Shown piece by piece: positions 1-6,401 of a stretch of 9,122 nt of DNA (its first letter is position 1; each line of letters begins with the position of its first letter). Source of the stretch: an uncultured Chlorobiota bacterium (lineage in GTDB: Bacteria; Bacteroidota; Kapaibacteriia; OLB7); the NCBI GenBank assembly GCA_946481475.1, contig CAMLOB010000122.1, forward strand, positions 1 through 9,122, written 5' to 3'. Below the pieces are notes generated by a model. The model did not search any database. It was not told the origin of the DNA and saw nothing but the letters and a program-made list of their open reading frames with translations. The translations under genes and the position numbers were made by a program.

Positions 1-1328
1 GTCAGGAAGGTTTCGGGTATCCCCTCGGGATAGACCTTGACGCCACGATTGGTAATCATCTTCAGCCGGATTCCCTCCCCGGCATTCTCCCGGAGTCCCT
101 TCCCCAGTCTCTCCGGATTCCGGTCCCCTTCGTGCCAGTCGAGAAAGACATCGATACCGACAAGCTGTTTTTCGGCCCGGGGAATCGACGGGATATCGAT
201 CACAATTCCCTTGCTCTCGCCGAACTCGGCCGGCTGAAGATGTTCCGGTTTCCGTCCCAGTCGTTCGATCACCGCATCGGCAAACTCGATCGTTCCGACC
301 CGTTCCCGACTCTTCCCCTCACGCCAGATATCGCCGGTATGAATCCCTTCCTCCAGCGTCCGCAACCAGGCGTTGGCGATCCGGGCGGCAACGTCCCCTT
401 TCCCCAGGTGGACCAGCATCATCGTTGCGGCCGAGAGGAGACCGGAGGGATTGGCGATGTTCTGTCCGGCAATGTCCGGCGCCGAACCGTGGACCGCCTC
501 GAACATCGAGACGGTGGGGCCGATGTTGGCCGATCCGCCGAGACCGACCGAACCGGAGACCTGCGAAGTGATGTCCGAAAGGATGTCGCCGTACAGATTG
601 AGCGTGACGACCACATCGAACTTCTCCGGATTCGTCGCCAGCCGGGCAGCCCCGATATCGATGATGTAGTGGTCGGCCTCGATCTCCGGATACTCCATGG
701 CCACCTCGTTGAAGACCTGATGGAAGAGTCCGTCGGAGAGCTTCATGATATTATCCTTCGTCATGCAGGTCACCCGCTTCCGTCCGTAGGCGCGGGCATA
801 CTCGAAGGCATAGCGGACGATCCGCTCGGTGCCGGGACGGGAGACGAGCTTCAGCGTCTGGTAGACCTCGTTGGTCTGGCGATGTTCGATGCCGGCGTAG
901 AGATCTTCCTCGTTCTCGCGCACGATCACCAGATCGATCCCCGGAAACTGCGACTCGACGAAAGGGGTCAGCGTCTTCGCCGGACGAACGTTTGCAAAGA
1001 GATTGAACGACTTGCGGATCGTCACGTTCAGACTTTTGTAGCCTCCCCCCTGAGGGGTCGTGATCGGGGCTTTCAGGAAAGCCGAATTCGCGCGAATCGT
1101 CTCCCACGCATCGTCCGGAATGCCGGAGGAAATTCCTTTCAGATAGACCGCCTCGCCGATATCGATCACATCGTAATGCAGGCCCGCATCGGCCGCATCC
1201 AGAATGCGAAGTGTGGCTTCCATAATCTCCGGACCGATCCCGTCGCCATACGCAACGGTGACCGGGATGCGTCCTTCGGTCTGCAGCTCTTTGTTTTCGG
1301 TTTCGGCCATATTCTGTGCGGTCTCCAT
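1..1328 (-). CDS. icd: Isocitrate dehydrogenase, Thermus/Rickettsia type (3' end beyond window)
   Basis: Oxidatively decarboxylates isocitrate to 2-oxoglutarate in the TCA cycle, in the cytoplasm. 442 codons are visible. The substrate motif K98-S-L-N101-V-T-I-R105 is followed by R115 and R138 (the VRENEEDLYAG segment), K191 in TKDN, and the metal-binding aspartates D248 and D252 in NLYGDILSD. The nucleotide loop is H280-GSAPDIAG. After about residue 385 there is the extra C-terminal domain typical of the roughly 490-residue Thermus-type enzymes (GIDVF, then RLKMITNRGVKVYP), so about 50 residues are probably missing off the left edge. The K-Y pair that marks NADP in E. coli and Thermus is replaced by D285-I286, which suggests NAD use. 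The start at 1328 has no clear Shine-Dalgarno. Met7 at 1310 has GGAGA 11 nt upstream and is a good alternative. The gene lies 53 bp downstream of nhaA on the same strand. Confidence 0.93.
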   Translation of the reverse strand, partial: METAQNMAETENKELQTEGRIPVTVAYGDGIGPEIMEATLRILDAADAGLHYDVIDIGEAVYLKGISSGIPDDAWETIRANSAFLKAPITTPQGGGYKSLNVTIRKSFNLFANVRPAKTLTPFVESQFPGIDLVIVRENEEDLYAGIEHRQTNEVYQTLKLVSRPGTERIVRYAFEYARAYGRKRVTCMTKDNIMKLSDGLFHQVFNEVAMEYPEIEADHYIIDIGAARLATNPEKFDVVVTLNLYGDILSDITSQVSGSVGLGGSANIGPTVSMFEAVHGSAPDIAGQNIANPSGLLSAATMMLVHLGKGDVAARIANAWLRTLEEGIHTGDIWREGKSRERVGTIEFADAVIERLGRKPEHLQPAEFGESKGIVIDIPSIPRAEKQLVGIDVFLDWHEGDRNPERLGKGLRENAGEGIRLKMITNRGVKVYPEGIPETFL

Positions 1329-1381
1329 GAACTTTGTTTGCGATGTTGTTTGAATGTATGCGCTTCGATTCCGGTGATCCG

Positions 1382-2716
1382 TCATCGGGAGGCGGTGGTC
1401 CGCAATAATACGTACCCCACGATTCCGGCAACCAACGAGGCGGCTAAAATACCGATCTTTGCCTGCGTAACCATCAACGGATCGTTAAAGGCCAGCGTGG
1501 TGATGAACAGCGACATCGTAAAACCGATGCCGGCAAGCCATCCGGCTCCGTAAATCTGCTTCCAGCCGATCTCCGAAGGCTTCTCCGCAACCCCGAACCT
1601 GACGGCAAGCCATGTGGCGAGCGTGATGCCGATCTGCTTGCCGAGCACCAGTCCGACCATTACGCCGAGTGCAACCGGACTGAGGAGGGCTGCAAGAATA
1701 TCTCCTTCCAGTACCACCCCGGCGTTGGCCAGTGCGAAGACCGGCATGATGCCGAAAGCCACCCAGGGATGAAGCCCGTGCTCCAGCCGATGAGCCGGAG
1801 ACTCCACGAAGTCACACGCATCTTCAATCGCCTGAACAGCTCCCCGCTGATAATCGTTCATCACCATGTCGGAATTCTCGGCTCCCCCCTTGCGAAACTC
1901 TTCAAGAAATCGTTTTACCTTCACAACGAATTCCTCTCCGTCGATACGGGTACGGGTCGGGATGGTCATCGCGCAGAGGATGCCGGCAATCGTCGCGTGG
2001 ACTCCAGATTTCAGGAAGGCTATCCACAGACCTGTTCCCAGAAGCACATAGATCGGCAACCGACGGATACCGAGCCGGTTGGCCAGGATCAGGCCGAGCA
2101 GAAAGATCACCCCGATCCCGAGTGCGGTCAACGAGAGTTGTGACGTGTAGAACAGGGCGATGATCAGAACCGCACCGATATCATCAACGATTGCAAGAGC
2201 GGTGAGAAAGACCTTCAGAGAGACCGGAACACGCTTGCCGAGCAGGGCAAGCACGCCGAGAGCAAACGCAATGTCGGTGGCGGCCGGAATCGCCCATCCG
2301 GCGGCACCCGGCGTGCCGGCATTGATCATAAAATAGATGCACCCCGGCAACGCCAGTCCTCCGAGCGCAGCGGCAATCGGCAGGGCAGCCTTGCGCGGAC
2401 TGGAGAGCTCCCCCACAAGTACTTCCCGTTTGATTTCCAGACCGACGACAAAGAAAAAGACGGCCATCAGACCGTCATTGATCCAGAGGATCAGAGGCTT
2501 GCTGATCGCTCCGGTCTCCGGTCCGACAGTAATGACCGTGTTCCAGAGAGCGGCGTAGGAATCGCCCCAGGAGGAGTTGGCCCAGATGAGAGCGATCACC
2601 GTACAGGCGATCAGAAGGATTCCTCCGGCGGCCGAGTTGTGAACAAATTCCTGGAAGGGAAGGAGCACCCGCTCGAGCGGCGTCGGCGGTGCGACCTGCG
2701 GTTTTCTGTGCGGCAT
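1382..2716 (-). CDS. nhaA: Na+/H+ antiporter NhaA
   Basis: Inner-membrane antiporter that exports Na+ (or Li+) in exchange for protons, for sodium and pH homeostasis. Numbered from the start chosen here (444 aa), it has about eleven to twelve hydrophobic segments. Key residues are visible: ATD148IAFALG, the paired aspartates D178-D179 in ALAIVDDIGAV (the E. coli D163/D164 ion-binding pair), and K360 in LVLGKQIGI (equivalent of E. coli K300). The mid-protein cytoplasmic loop, about residues 253-315, is longer than in E. coli NhaA (388 aa), as in many non-enteric homologues. I chose the start at 2716 because a GGAGA (2725-2729) lies 8 nt upstream. The ATG three codons earlier, at 2725, directly abuts that GGAG and could not use it. 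The gene lies downstream of a second antiporter gene, with a gap of about 170 bp. Confidence 0.95.
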   Translation of the reverse strand: MPHRKPQVAPPTPLERVLLPFQEFVHNSAAGGILLIACTVIALIWANSSWGDSYAALWNTVITVGPETGAISKPLILWINDGLMAVFFFVVGLEIKREVLVGELSSPRKAALPIAAALGGLALPGCIYFMINAGTPGAAGWAIPAATDIAFALGVLALLGKRVPVSLKVFLTALAIVDDIGAVLIIALFYTSQLSLTALGIGVIFLLGLILANRLGIRRLPIYVLLGTGLWIAFLKSGVHATIAGILCAMTIPTRTRIDGEEFVVKVKRFLEEFRKGGAENSDMVMNDYQRGAVQAIEDACDFVESPAHRLEHGLHPWVAFGIMPVFALANAGVVLEGDILAALLSPVALGVMVGLVLGKQIGITLATWLAVRFGVAEKPSEIGWKQIYGAGWLAGIGFTMSLFITTLAFNDPLMVTQAKIGILAASLVAGIVGYVLLRTTASR

Positions 2717-2724
2717 AGGGGACA

Positions 2725-2729
2725 TCTCC
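2725..2729 (-). promoter_or_regulatory. Shine-Dalgarno site that decides the nhaA start
   Basis: GGAGA on the minus strand ends 8 nt before the ATG at 2716. Its last base is also the A of the upstream in-frame ATG at 2725. The spacing favours initiation at 2716. Confidence 0.55.
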
Positions 2730-2884
2730 GTAGTGAACGATAACGATACTCTCGGAAAATCCTTCCCCGCTTCAACAGAGAGTCAAAGGATTTCTCGGGA
2801 GAACCACTAAGTCCGGTACGAATGCCGACCACGTGAATATAACCAACGGATGAGGCTTTTCGGTTCCCTTGCCGACCATTCGGG

Positions 2885-4189
2885 TCAGAAGTTCTTCCCT
2901 TCATCTTTCACCTGTGTCCTCCCCCCGAAACGGGTCGGCATTTCTCCGACCCGTTTTTGCTCGTGTACCGATGCGTGATCTTGCGCCACCACTTGCGCAT
3001 AGAGAGAAGAGAACGGCCAGGCCGTGATCCCGTGAAGCAGGATGCTGAACAGCACCGTCACAACCGCAACGCCCGAAATCATCTCGGCCTCCGGCAATCC
3101 GGATTCCTCCAGCACGAGAAGGGCAAAGATAATCGTGGCAATGCCCCGGGGTCCGAACCATCCGAGAAACAGGTGGGTAGCCGGACGCAGATGCGTTCCG
3201 AGAAGACTGAGAGAAACCGGCACCATCCGGATAACGGTAAGGCTCAGAAGGGCATATCCGATGATGCGCAGACTGCCGATATCGATATGGGTGATCGCTT
3301 CCGGCAGCATTGCCGCACCGAGAAGAGTAAAGACCAGCAGACTGAGGAACTGCCCTTCGGCCTCGGCGAACCGGTGAAGTTTTTCCACCAGTCTCCTGTG
3401 ACGGGCCCCGATCGTCAATCCGGCGGTGAAGGCGGCGATAAATCCGTTCCCCCCGACGATAGAGGCAAGCGACCAGGCAACCAGCGCCAGGGCAATCAGG
3501 GCAAGACGCTGGAACTCCTCATTCATCAGTCCGCGGTTGCGGCACAGGGCAATCAGCCCCCCACCCGACCAGGCCGTCACGATCCCGACGACCGGTCCCA
3601 GCACCAACTGCTTCGCAACGAACAACGTCCAGAAGCCCGCCCCTTCCCCTTCGATGCGAGCCCCGGCGGACCAGAGAAGAATCATGATTACCGGAACCGC
3701 AATACCGTCGTTCAGTCCGCTCTCTACGTTCAACGCCTGTCGTATCCTGACCGGAATCCGTTGCATCGTCACCACGGCCTGACCGAGGGCGGCATCGGTG
3801 GGGGCAAGAATTGCCGCGAGGATCGCGACGTTCCGGAAACCGAGGTCCGGAAAAAGGAGAAGTCCGACACCGAAACCGGCCAGAATCGTCAGGGGAAGAC
3901 CGAGAGCAAGAAGTCTGATCGGAAGCGTATGTTCCCCCCGCAACCTCCGGATATCTATGCGGGAAGCGTCGGTAAACAGGATCAGCACCAGCGTCAGCTC
4001 CGCCAGATTCATCACGATATCGCTGCCGACGGCGATCTCCGTCAGACCGAAGCCGGACGGACCGAGCAGAAAGCCGAGGGATGTGAAGACCATCGGAGCG
4101 GTGATCGGGCTTCGGTCGAGTCTTCCCGAGAGGAGACCGAAGGCGATGACGGCAAGGGAGAGAACGAGAATGATGTCGATGTGGTTCAT
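2885..4189 (-). CDS. CPA1/NhaP-type cation:proton antiporter
   Basis: Predicted inner-membrane Na+(K+)/H+ antiporter of the CPA1 (Na+/H+ exchanger) family, 434 aa. It has about twelve to thirteen hydrophobic segments from residue 5 to about 390. The diagnostic motifs are present: A129-P-T-D132 in the unwound helix 4 region, ESGLN160-D161 followed by a proline in helix 5, and the conserved G346-P-R348-G in a late helix. The cytoplasmic C-tail is short, about 40 residues, charged, with no recognisable TrkA-like or cyclic-nucleotide domain. The start is the first ATG after the stop of the Rieske gene, 45 bp away. No strong Shine-Dalgarno is visible. The ion specificity cannot be read from sequence. 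Its position directly ahead of nhaA gives two unrelated antiporter folds in one co-directional block. Confidence 0.93.
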   Translation of the reverse strand: MNHIDIILVLSLAVIAFGLLSGRLDRSPITAPMVFTSLGFLLGPSGFGLTEIAVGSDIVMNLAELTLVLILFTDASRIDIRRLRGEHTLPIRLLALGLPLTILAGFGVGLLLFPDLGFRNVAILAAILAPTDAALGQAVVTMQRIPVRIRQALNVESGLNDGIAVPVIMILLWSAGARIEGEGAGFWTLFVAKQLVLGPVVGIVTAWSGGGLIALCRNRGLMNEEFQRLALIALALVAWSLASIVGGNGFIAAFTAGLTIGARHRRLVEKLHRFAEAEGQFLSLLVFTLLGAAMLPEAITHIDIGSLRIIGYALLSLTVIRMVPVSLSLLGTHLRPATHLFLGWFGPRGIATIIFALLVLEESGLPEAEMISGVAVVTVLFSILLHGITAWPFSSLYAQVVAQDHASVHEQKRVGEMPTRFGGRTQVKDEGKNF

Positions 4190-4234
4190 TGGCGGCTCTT
4201 GCAGTCGATCAGCGTGGCGGAACCATCAACCCTG

Positions 4235-4576
4235 TCACTCCATCCACTTCGGCACCTCCGGCTCCGGTTTCCTGAGGAGAACCTCTCCATCCCTGACGAC
4301 AACCTCGTACGTCTTCAGCCTTGCATTCCCCCCTTCCAGACATTCGCCCGTTCGTATATCGAACTTCCATCCGTGCATCGGACAGGTAACGCAGCCTCCC
4401 TCGACGTTCCCTTCGTGCAACACGGGATATTTCTGGTGAGGACAGATATTGTTGATCGCATGGATCTCTCCGTCAATCTGAAAGAGAGCGATCTCGATCC
4501 CGTTATCGAGCTGGAATCGCTTGCCGAAACGCTTCGGCAGAGAAGAGAGAGAGCAGAGAGAGATGAAGTCGGACAT
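4235..4576 (-). CDS. Small Rieske [2Fe-2S] ferredoxin-like protein
   Basis: A 113-aa soluble protein consisting of one Rieske domain. The cluster ligands are visible: C45-P-H47, then 17 residues, then C65-P-M-H68. The rest fits the NirD/BphF-like ferredoxin layout, with the W70-KFDIRTGE strand after the second box and a final strand near residues 87-103. Such proteins usually pass electrons to an oxygenase or reductase, but no partner is encoded nearby, so the role is unknown. No signal peptide or membrane anchor is present. The start at 4576 is where domain homology begins, but it has no Shine-Dalgarno. The frame stays open upstream through the 21-bp repeats to an ATG at 4777, which would give a 180-residue product with seven near-identical AQSSKPT heptapeptides. 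I treat that extension as probably not translated. Confidence 0.88.
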   Translation of the reverse strand: MSDFISLCSLSSLPKRFGKRFQLDNGIEIALFQIDGEIHAINNICPHQKYPVLHEGNVEGGCVTCPMHGWKFDIRTGECLEGGNARLKTYEVVVRDGEVLLRKPEPEVPKWME

Positions 4577-4624
4577 GAATGATAGTTGCTTGTGATGTCT
4601 GTGTTGTTGTCGGTACGGGCCGGC

Positions 4625-4771
4625 GGTCGGCTTTGAGCTTTGAGCGGTCAGCTTTGAGCTTTGAGTAGTCGGCTTTGAGCTTTGAGCGGTCGGCTTTGAG
4701 CTTTGAGCAGTCGGCTTTGAGCTTTGAGCGGTCGGCTTTGAGCTTTGAGCGGTCGGCTTTGAGCTTTGAGC
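4625..4771. repeat. Seven-copy 21-bp tandem repeat built from heptamers
   Basis: Seven head-to-tail copies start at 4625, 4646, 4667, 4688, 4709, 4730 and 4751. The plus-strand consensus is GGTCGGCTTTGAGCTTTGAGC, written here in two parts, GGTCG and GCTTTGAGCTTTGAGC. Copies 1, 4, 6 and 7 are identical. Copy 2 has an A for G in the fifth position and ends in T. Copies 3 and 5 start with A. Each unit is itself three heptamers: GCTTTGA, GCTTTGA, GCGGTCG. Because 21 is a multiple of three, several frames are open on both strands, which creates spurious ORFs. It lies in the spacer between the metallo-hydrolase and the Rieske gene. The pattern resembles the short tandemly repeated repetitive (heptamer) sequences described in cyanobacteria and elsewhere. 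Confidence 0.97.
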
Positions 4772-4786
4772 AGGCATTGGGTCTCA

Positions 4787-5701
4787 CTACCCTTCGTCCC
4801 CCATACCCTGGCCCCCGTACCCTGCCCCCCGTACCCCGTCCCCCTGTCCTCCTTCAAACGGTATCCCTTCAAACCCCTTCTTTCCCGGGACCAAGCGGAC
4901 CATGTCGGTGAAGGCGTCGTGCTCGAAGCAGAGAAGCCAGTTCCGTTCGTATGCCTCCGGGATAAATGTCTTCTTTTCTTCGAGTGTGGTAAGAGGGAAG
5001 TTATCATATCCCATGATGTACGGATAGCTGATGTGGGCCGATGTCGGCATCAGGTCGGCCGGATAGACGAGACCGCCGGAATCATCCCGGACAATCACCA
5101 TCTGCATCCCTCGCGTGTGACCGTTCACTCTTCGAAGCTCGATCCCCGGAAAAAGCTCGCCGTCGCCGTCGAGCACTTCCATCAGACCGTGCTCAACCAC
5201 CGGCTCCCAGTTTTCCGGCATGAAGCTGGCCCGGTCCTTGTCGGTCGGGTTGCGCCCCCATTCCAGTTGTTCCTTCTGTATGTAGTGCCGTGCGTTCGGA
5301 AAAAGGGGAACAATCGCACCGGTATCATTGATAATGGTAGAGCCTCCGGCATGATCGAAATGGAGATGCGTGTAGATGAAGTCGGTCACATCCTCCGGCG
5401 CCAGATCGTGCGCGGCAAGTCCGTCACGAAGCGTGAAGACGTTGTGATCCAGCGCATAGATCTTCTCCAGTTTCTCATCCATCTTGTGTCCGCACCCGGC
5501 ATCGACAAGGATGGTCTTTCCCTCCCCACGGATCAGCAGCGCGCGGGCGGCCATGGCAATCCGGTTCTGCTCATCGACGTGTGGGTAGGCACGTGACCAG
5601 AGGTTCTTCGGCACAACGCCGAACATCGCCCCGCCGTCGAGAGCAAAACGACACGTCTCGATCAGGTCGACTCTGTAAGATCCTATCTGCATATCCCTCA
5701 T
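4787..5701 (-). CDS. MBL-fold metallo-hydrolase
   Basis: Predicted zinc-dependent hydrolase of the metallo-beta-lactamase fold, 304 aa from this start. The binuclear metal site is complete: H112-L-H114-F-D116-H117, then H195 in NGHTRG, D216 in YPADL and H261 in FEHD. The order and spacing resemble AiiA/YtnP-type lactonases, but the substrate cannot be assigned and annotation should stay generic. No signal peptide is seen, so it is probably cytoplasmic. The frame is open further upstream, but only to a TTG at 5761. The ATG at 5701 fits the family's usual N-terminus, and ATG 5692 is a possible alternative. A weak promoter-like TACTTTTC lies at 5740-5747. The last 20 or so residues (after about 283) are glycine-rich and are encoded by a G-rich tandem repeat, so the native C-terminus has apparently been overwritten. 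It is divergent from the lipoprotein gene. Confidence 0.9.
   Translation of the reverse strand: MRDMQIGSYRVDLIETCRFALDGGAMFGVVPKNLWSRAYPHVDEQNRIAMAARALLIRGEGKTILVDAGCGHKMDEKLEKIYALDHNVFTLRDGLAAHDLAPEDVTDFIYTHLHFDHAGGSTIINDTGAIVPLFPNARHYIQKEQLEWGRNPTDKDRASFMPENWEPVVEHGLMEVLDGDGELFPGIELRRVNGHTRGMQMVIVRDDSGGLVYPADLMPTSAHISYPYIMGYDNFPLTTLEEKKTFIPEAYERNWLLCFEHDAFTDMVRLVPGKKGFEGIPFEGGQGDGVRGAGYGGQGMGDEG
4798..4844 (-). repeat. 14-bp G-rich tandem repeat, G-quadruplex candidate, inside the hydrolase 3' end
   Basis: On the plus strand the units are CCCCCATACCCTGG (4798), CCCCCGTACCCTGC (4812) and CCCCCGTACCCCGT (4826), followed by a partial copy from 4840. Read on the minus strand this gives seven G-tracts of 5, 4, 6, 3, 5, 3 and 5 bases, separated by loops of only 2 or 3 bases. 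This fits the intramolecular G-quadruplex pattern very well, on the coding strand of the hydrolase and so in its mRNA. The period of 14 is two heptamers. Confidence 0.9.
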
Positions 5702-5801
5702 AGTTATCGTTCCGGAATCTCCTCTTCTCGGAAAGAGGGGAAAAGTAGGAAGAATCGGCAAGCTGAGGAAGGCGGGATTGGCGGTTCGGAACCGGTCAGG
5801 T

Positions 5802-5809
5802 TATATTTG
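5802..5809 (+). promoter_or_regulatory. Bacteroidetes-type promoter -7 element for the lipoprotein gene
   Basis: TATATTTG matches the -7 consensus TAnnTTTG exactly. A partial -33 element (ATTGG, with TTG at 5778-5780) lies 21 nt upstream. The implied transcription start near 5815 gives a leader of about 37 nt before the ATG at 5852. Confidence 0.55.
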
Positions 5810-5840
5810 ATCGTGCGTTACCGTTTCCGTCCATATCTCC

Positions 5841-5844
5841 GGAG
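5841..5844 (+). promoter_or_regulatory. Shine-Dalgarno site of the lipoprotein gene
   Basis: GGAG lies 7 nt before the ATG at 5852. It decides that start over the in-frame TTG at 5807, which would add a basic stretch ahead of the lipoprotein signal peptide. Confidence 0.65.
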
Positions 5845-5851
5845 AAGTACA

Positions 5852-6292
5852 ATGTCGAAATCTACGTTCTCTCTACTGATTCTTCTGCTGACCTGCGGAG
5901 GTATTCTCGGATCGTGCAGCGAGCAAAAAGGAGAGGAGGAAAAGCCGCCGGAACCCATCAAGGTGAAGGAGATTGCTCTTGCCGTCGAGGAAAACGACAC
6001 GACCGGAAGAGAGGTGGAAAGCCTGAAACCGACCGACAACCCGTTTCACGCCATTATCCGCCTGAACAAATCGGGATCGGGAGATACGGTCAGGATGGAG
6101 TTTGTCGCCATCGGCGCCGACAGCGGAAGAGACTACACGATTCTGACCAAAGAGTACACAGTCGGCGGCATCAACAATCAGGTCGACTTCAACCTCTCTC
6201 TCCCCCGTCCCTGGCCTCTCGGCCCGTATCGCATCGACGCCTATCTGAACGATTCCCTCTCGATGTCGAGAGAGTTCGAGGTGCGGGAGTAG
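5852..6292 (+). CDS. Small lipoprotein of unknown function
   Basis: A 146-aa protein with a type II signal peptide: Lys3, a hydrophobic core at residues 6-19, and the lipobox L19-G-S-C22, so Cys22 should be lipidated. The residues just after the cysteine are acidic and lysine-rich (EQKGEEEKPPEP). The remaining roughly 105 residues are predicted beta strands and look like a single Ig-like or beta-sandwich domain, ending in a WPLGPYRIDAYLND strand and a final EFEV strand. I do not recognise a named family. It probably sits on the outer membrane or periplasmic face. It has its own promoter and ribosome-binding site. The next gene starts 109 bp later on the same strand and is also exported. Confidence 0.85.
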   Translation: MSKSTFSLLILLLTCGGILGSCSEQKGEEEKPPEPIKVKEIALAVEENDTTGREVESLKPTDNPFHAIIRLNKSGSGDTVRMEFVAIGADSGRDYTILTKEYTVGGINNQVDFNLSLPRPWPLGPYRIDAYLNDSLSMSREFEVRE

Positions 6293-6327
6293 GAGGAGAC
6301 AAGGGCTCCAGCCTCTTTGTAACAGGT

Positions 6328-6358
6328 TTTGCTCTTTGGTAGGAACGGGGTATCTTTG
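6328..6358 (+). promoter_or_regulatory. Bacteroidetes-type promoter (-33 TTTG, -7 TAnnTTTG) for the outer-membrane-like gene
   Basis: TTTG at 6328-6331 and TATCTTTG at 6351-6358 match both boxes exactly, with a 19-nt spacer. The predicted transcription start near 6364 lies about 38 nt before the ATG at 6402. Confidence 0.65.
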
Positions 6359-6401
6359 CCCCGCAATTATCCTTACTCAATCATTTTCTCGACATCACCG
6401 C

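Noticed and set aside
132..1553. Long plus-strand open frame (473 codons)
   Set aside because: It lies opposite the isocitrate dehydrogenase, whose motifs are unmistakable. The translation is Arg/Asp/Gly-rich with no domain, as expected of an antisense frame in GC-rich DNA.
2823..2878. Direct repeat TGCCGACCA at 2823-2831 and 2870-2878 upstream of nhaA, as a possible operator
   Set aside because: Only nine bases with no dyad symmetry. It could arise by chance in this base composition, and no regulator is encoded nearby.
2957..4582. Long plus-strand open frame (541 codons)
   Set aside because: It runs antisense to the CPA1 antiporter and the Rieske gene. It is highly charged, low-complexity and without recognisable motifs.
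4625..4771. CRISPR array
   Set aside because: The 21-bp units abut with no unique spacers, and no cas gene is present.
5740..5747. Promoter for the metallo-hydrolase (TACTTTTC on the minus strand)
   Set aside because: It misses the final G of TAnnTTTG and has no -33 element at the right distance. It is mentioned only as weak support.
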